Source: Microbacterium sp.
GTDB taxonomy: Bacteria > Actinomycetota > Actinomycetes > Actinomycetales > Microbacteriaceae
NCBI RefSeq assembly: GCF_011620665.1
Contig: NZ_WOYQ01000076.1
Location: 1 to 61,199, forward strand
DNA: 61,199 bases
Direction: 5' to 3'
Below, one piece after another: positions 60,298 to 61,199 of the stretch. Position 1 is the stretch's first letter; each line of letters opens with the position of its first letter. Position numbers and translations under genes: made by a program. The notes under the pieces were generated by a model. That model was not told the DNA's origin, did no database searches, and saw only the letters and a list, made by a program, of their open reading frames with translations.

Positions 60298-61086
60298 TCA
60301 GCGACCGGCGACCCTCTCCGGCTCTCTGACGCGAGCCCGGGGTGCGCGGGGAGCGCCGGGCGTGGCCGGCGCGATCGGCTTCGCCCGCCGCAGCGAGCGG
60401 AGCACGGCCCGCCCGACGACGGCGAGGCCGACGACGGTCGTGATGGCGCGAAGGGTGTCCCAGCCCGCCGTGGAAGTCAGCAGCGAATACACGAGGAAGT
60501 TCGTCAGGTTCTCGCCGATCGGGCCGTCGGGGAGATAGGAGATGGACGTGCCGCCGCCGACCGCGAAGGGCCAGAACCAGAGGTTCATGATCAATCCGAA
60601 GACATATGACGCGGCGACGCCGTAGGCGCTCAGCATCGCGATCTCGGGGATTCCGCGGATCCGCCGCGGGAGCAGGCCGGCGCCCGCCCCCACCCACCCG
60701 CATGCGAACATCTGGAAGGGCAGCCAGGGTCCGATCCCGCCCCAGAGCAGCGCCGAGAGAGCGAGGGATGCCGCCCCCAGCAAGAGGCCGAACCGCGGGC
60801 CGTAGGCACGGCCGGCCAGGATCAGCAGCACGAAGAGGGCCTCGACGCCGCCGACGCCGGTGCTCGCGACGCGGATCGCCGCACCGATCGCCGCGAGCAC
60901 GGCCAGCAGGGCGAGGGTGTGCGCCGAGCGGATGGATGCGTCGAGCGCTGCGAAGACCAGGATCACGGCGAGGGGCGCGGCCGCGACGGCGATGTAGGGG
61001 GCGGCGGACTGCGCTTGAGCGGGCGCGGCGCTCGCGACGAGGGGCCACACGAAGGCCGCTGCGGCCACCACGTTCGCCGCGATCAC
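60298..61086 (-). CDS. ECF transporter S component (may extend past window)
   Basis: Membrane protein of about 262 residues with about six hydrophobic segments: ILVFAALDASIRSAHTLALLAVLAAIGAAIRVASTGVGGVEALFVLLILAGRAYGPRFG, GGIGPWLPFQMFACGWVGAGAGLLP, GLIMNLWFWPFAVGGG. This is the pattern of energy-coupling-factor substrate-binding S components. The vitamin or metal bound is not evident. GTG 61086 with GGAGG ten bases upstream is a possible start, but the frame stays open to the window edge, so the real start may be further out. The C-terminus is a basic Ala/Pro tail. Confidence 0.7.
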   Translation of the reverse strand: MIAANVVAAAAFVWPLVASAAPAQAQSAAPYIAVAAAPLAVILVFAALDASIRSAHTLALLAVLAAIGAAIRVASTGVGGVEALFVLLILAGRAYGPRFGLLLGAASLALSALLWGGIGPWLPFQMFACGWVGAGAGLLPRRIRGIPEIAMLSAYGVAASYVFGLIMNLWFWPFAVGGGTSISYLPDGPIGENLTNFLVYSLLTSTAGWDTLRAITTVVGLAVVGRAVLRSLRRAKPIAPATPGAPRAPRARVREPERVAGR

Positions 61087-61199
61087 CGCCGCTGTTCCTC
61101 CGCCGTGCCCCCGCTTCCGCCCCCTCGCGGGTGCCCAGCCCTGTTCGCCGGTCGCGATGTGTGGGGTGAGGGCGCTGTTCGCGACCGGGGAGCGGGTGG

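Overview
This is a 61.2 kb stretch of high-GC actinobacterial chromosome, most likely from the Microbacteriaceae and probably Microbacterium. The evidence is the very high GC with GTG starts, a 451-residue archaeal-type (probably non-discriminating) AspRS, a 32-residue bS22-type ribosomal protein, system II cytochrome c maturation genes, and -10 hexamers of the TANNNT/CANNNT kind placed 6-7 nt before start codons. That last feature means more than twenty genes look leaderless. Family and genus are inferred; no 16S gene is present.

Layout. 1-538: broken end of a TnsA-like transposase gene plus short TGTC repeats, the only obvious mobile-element trace. 0.5-7.7 kb: AarF/UbiB-like kinase, aldo/keto reductase, FAD oxidoreductase divergent from a MarR-MFS efflux pair, and pdxH. 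7.7-15.4 kb: secreted lytic transglycosylase with a structured leader, a PTS EIIBCA permease, a methyltransferase coupled to pgi, a second aldo/keto reductase and an AlkA-like glycosylase. 15.4-18.2 kb: an orphan winged-helix regulator and a DHA2 MFS exporter, divergent across a 509 bp region that holds two apparently leaderless short ORFs and several palindromes. 18.2-30.3 kb: sbcDC, an EPT-repeat membrane protein, a degenerate phosphopantetheinyl-transferase-like protein, nadE, a TM0106-type nuclease-helicase and a DUF3467 protein. 30.3-38.3 kb: upp, tadA, a DUF808 protein, an alpha/beta hydrolase without its nucleophile, proC, the KtrAB/Trk potassium pair, an ArsR regulator, an excisionase-like HTH protein, bS22, a glutaredoxin-like protein and a Dabb protein. 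38.3-42.2 kb: a four-gene ABC importer. 42.3-49.3 kb: aspS, dedA and a phosphatase-tlpA-ccdA-resB-ccsB run. 49.4-55.1 kb: a YhgE/Pip protein coupled to an MMPL protein with an unusual C-terminal ABC-ATPase-like domain, and a divergent TetR regulator with a clear operator. 55.1-61.2 kb: menC, metH, a zinc-ribbon protein and an ECF S component running to the window edge.

Most of the window is housekeeping: DNA repair (sbcCD, alkA-like, TM0106), cofactors (pdxH, nadE, menC, metH), translation (aspS, tadA, bS22) and transport. The most unusual items are the paired leader-peptide candidates at 16.3-16.6 kb, the MMPL/ABC-like fusion, and two proteins (PPTase-like and alpha/beta hydrolase) that keep their folds' motifs but lack catalytic residues. 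No complete insertion sequence, prophage, CRISPR array, tRNA or rRNA was found.
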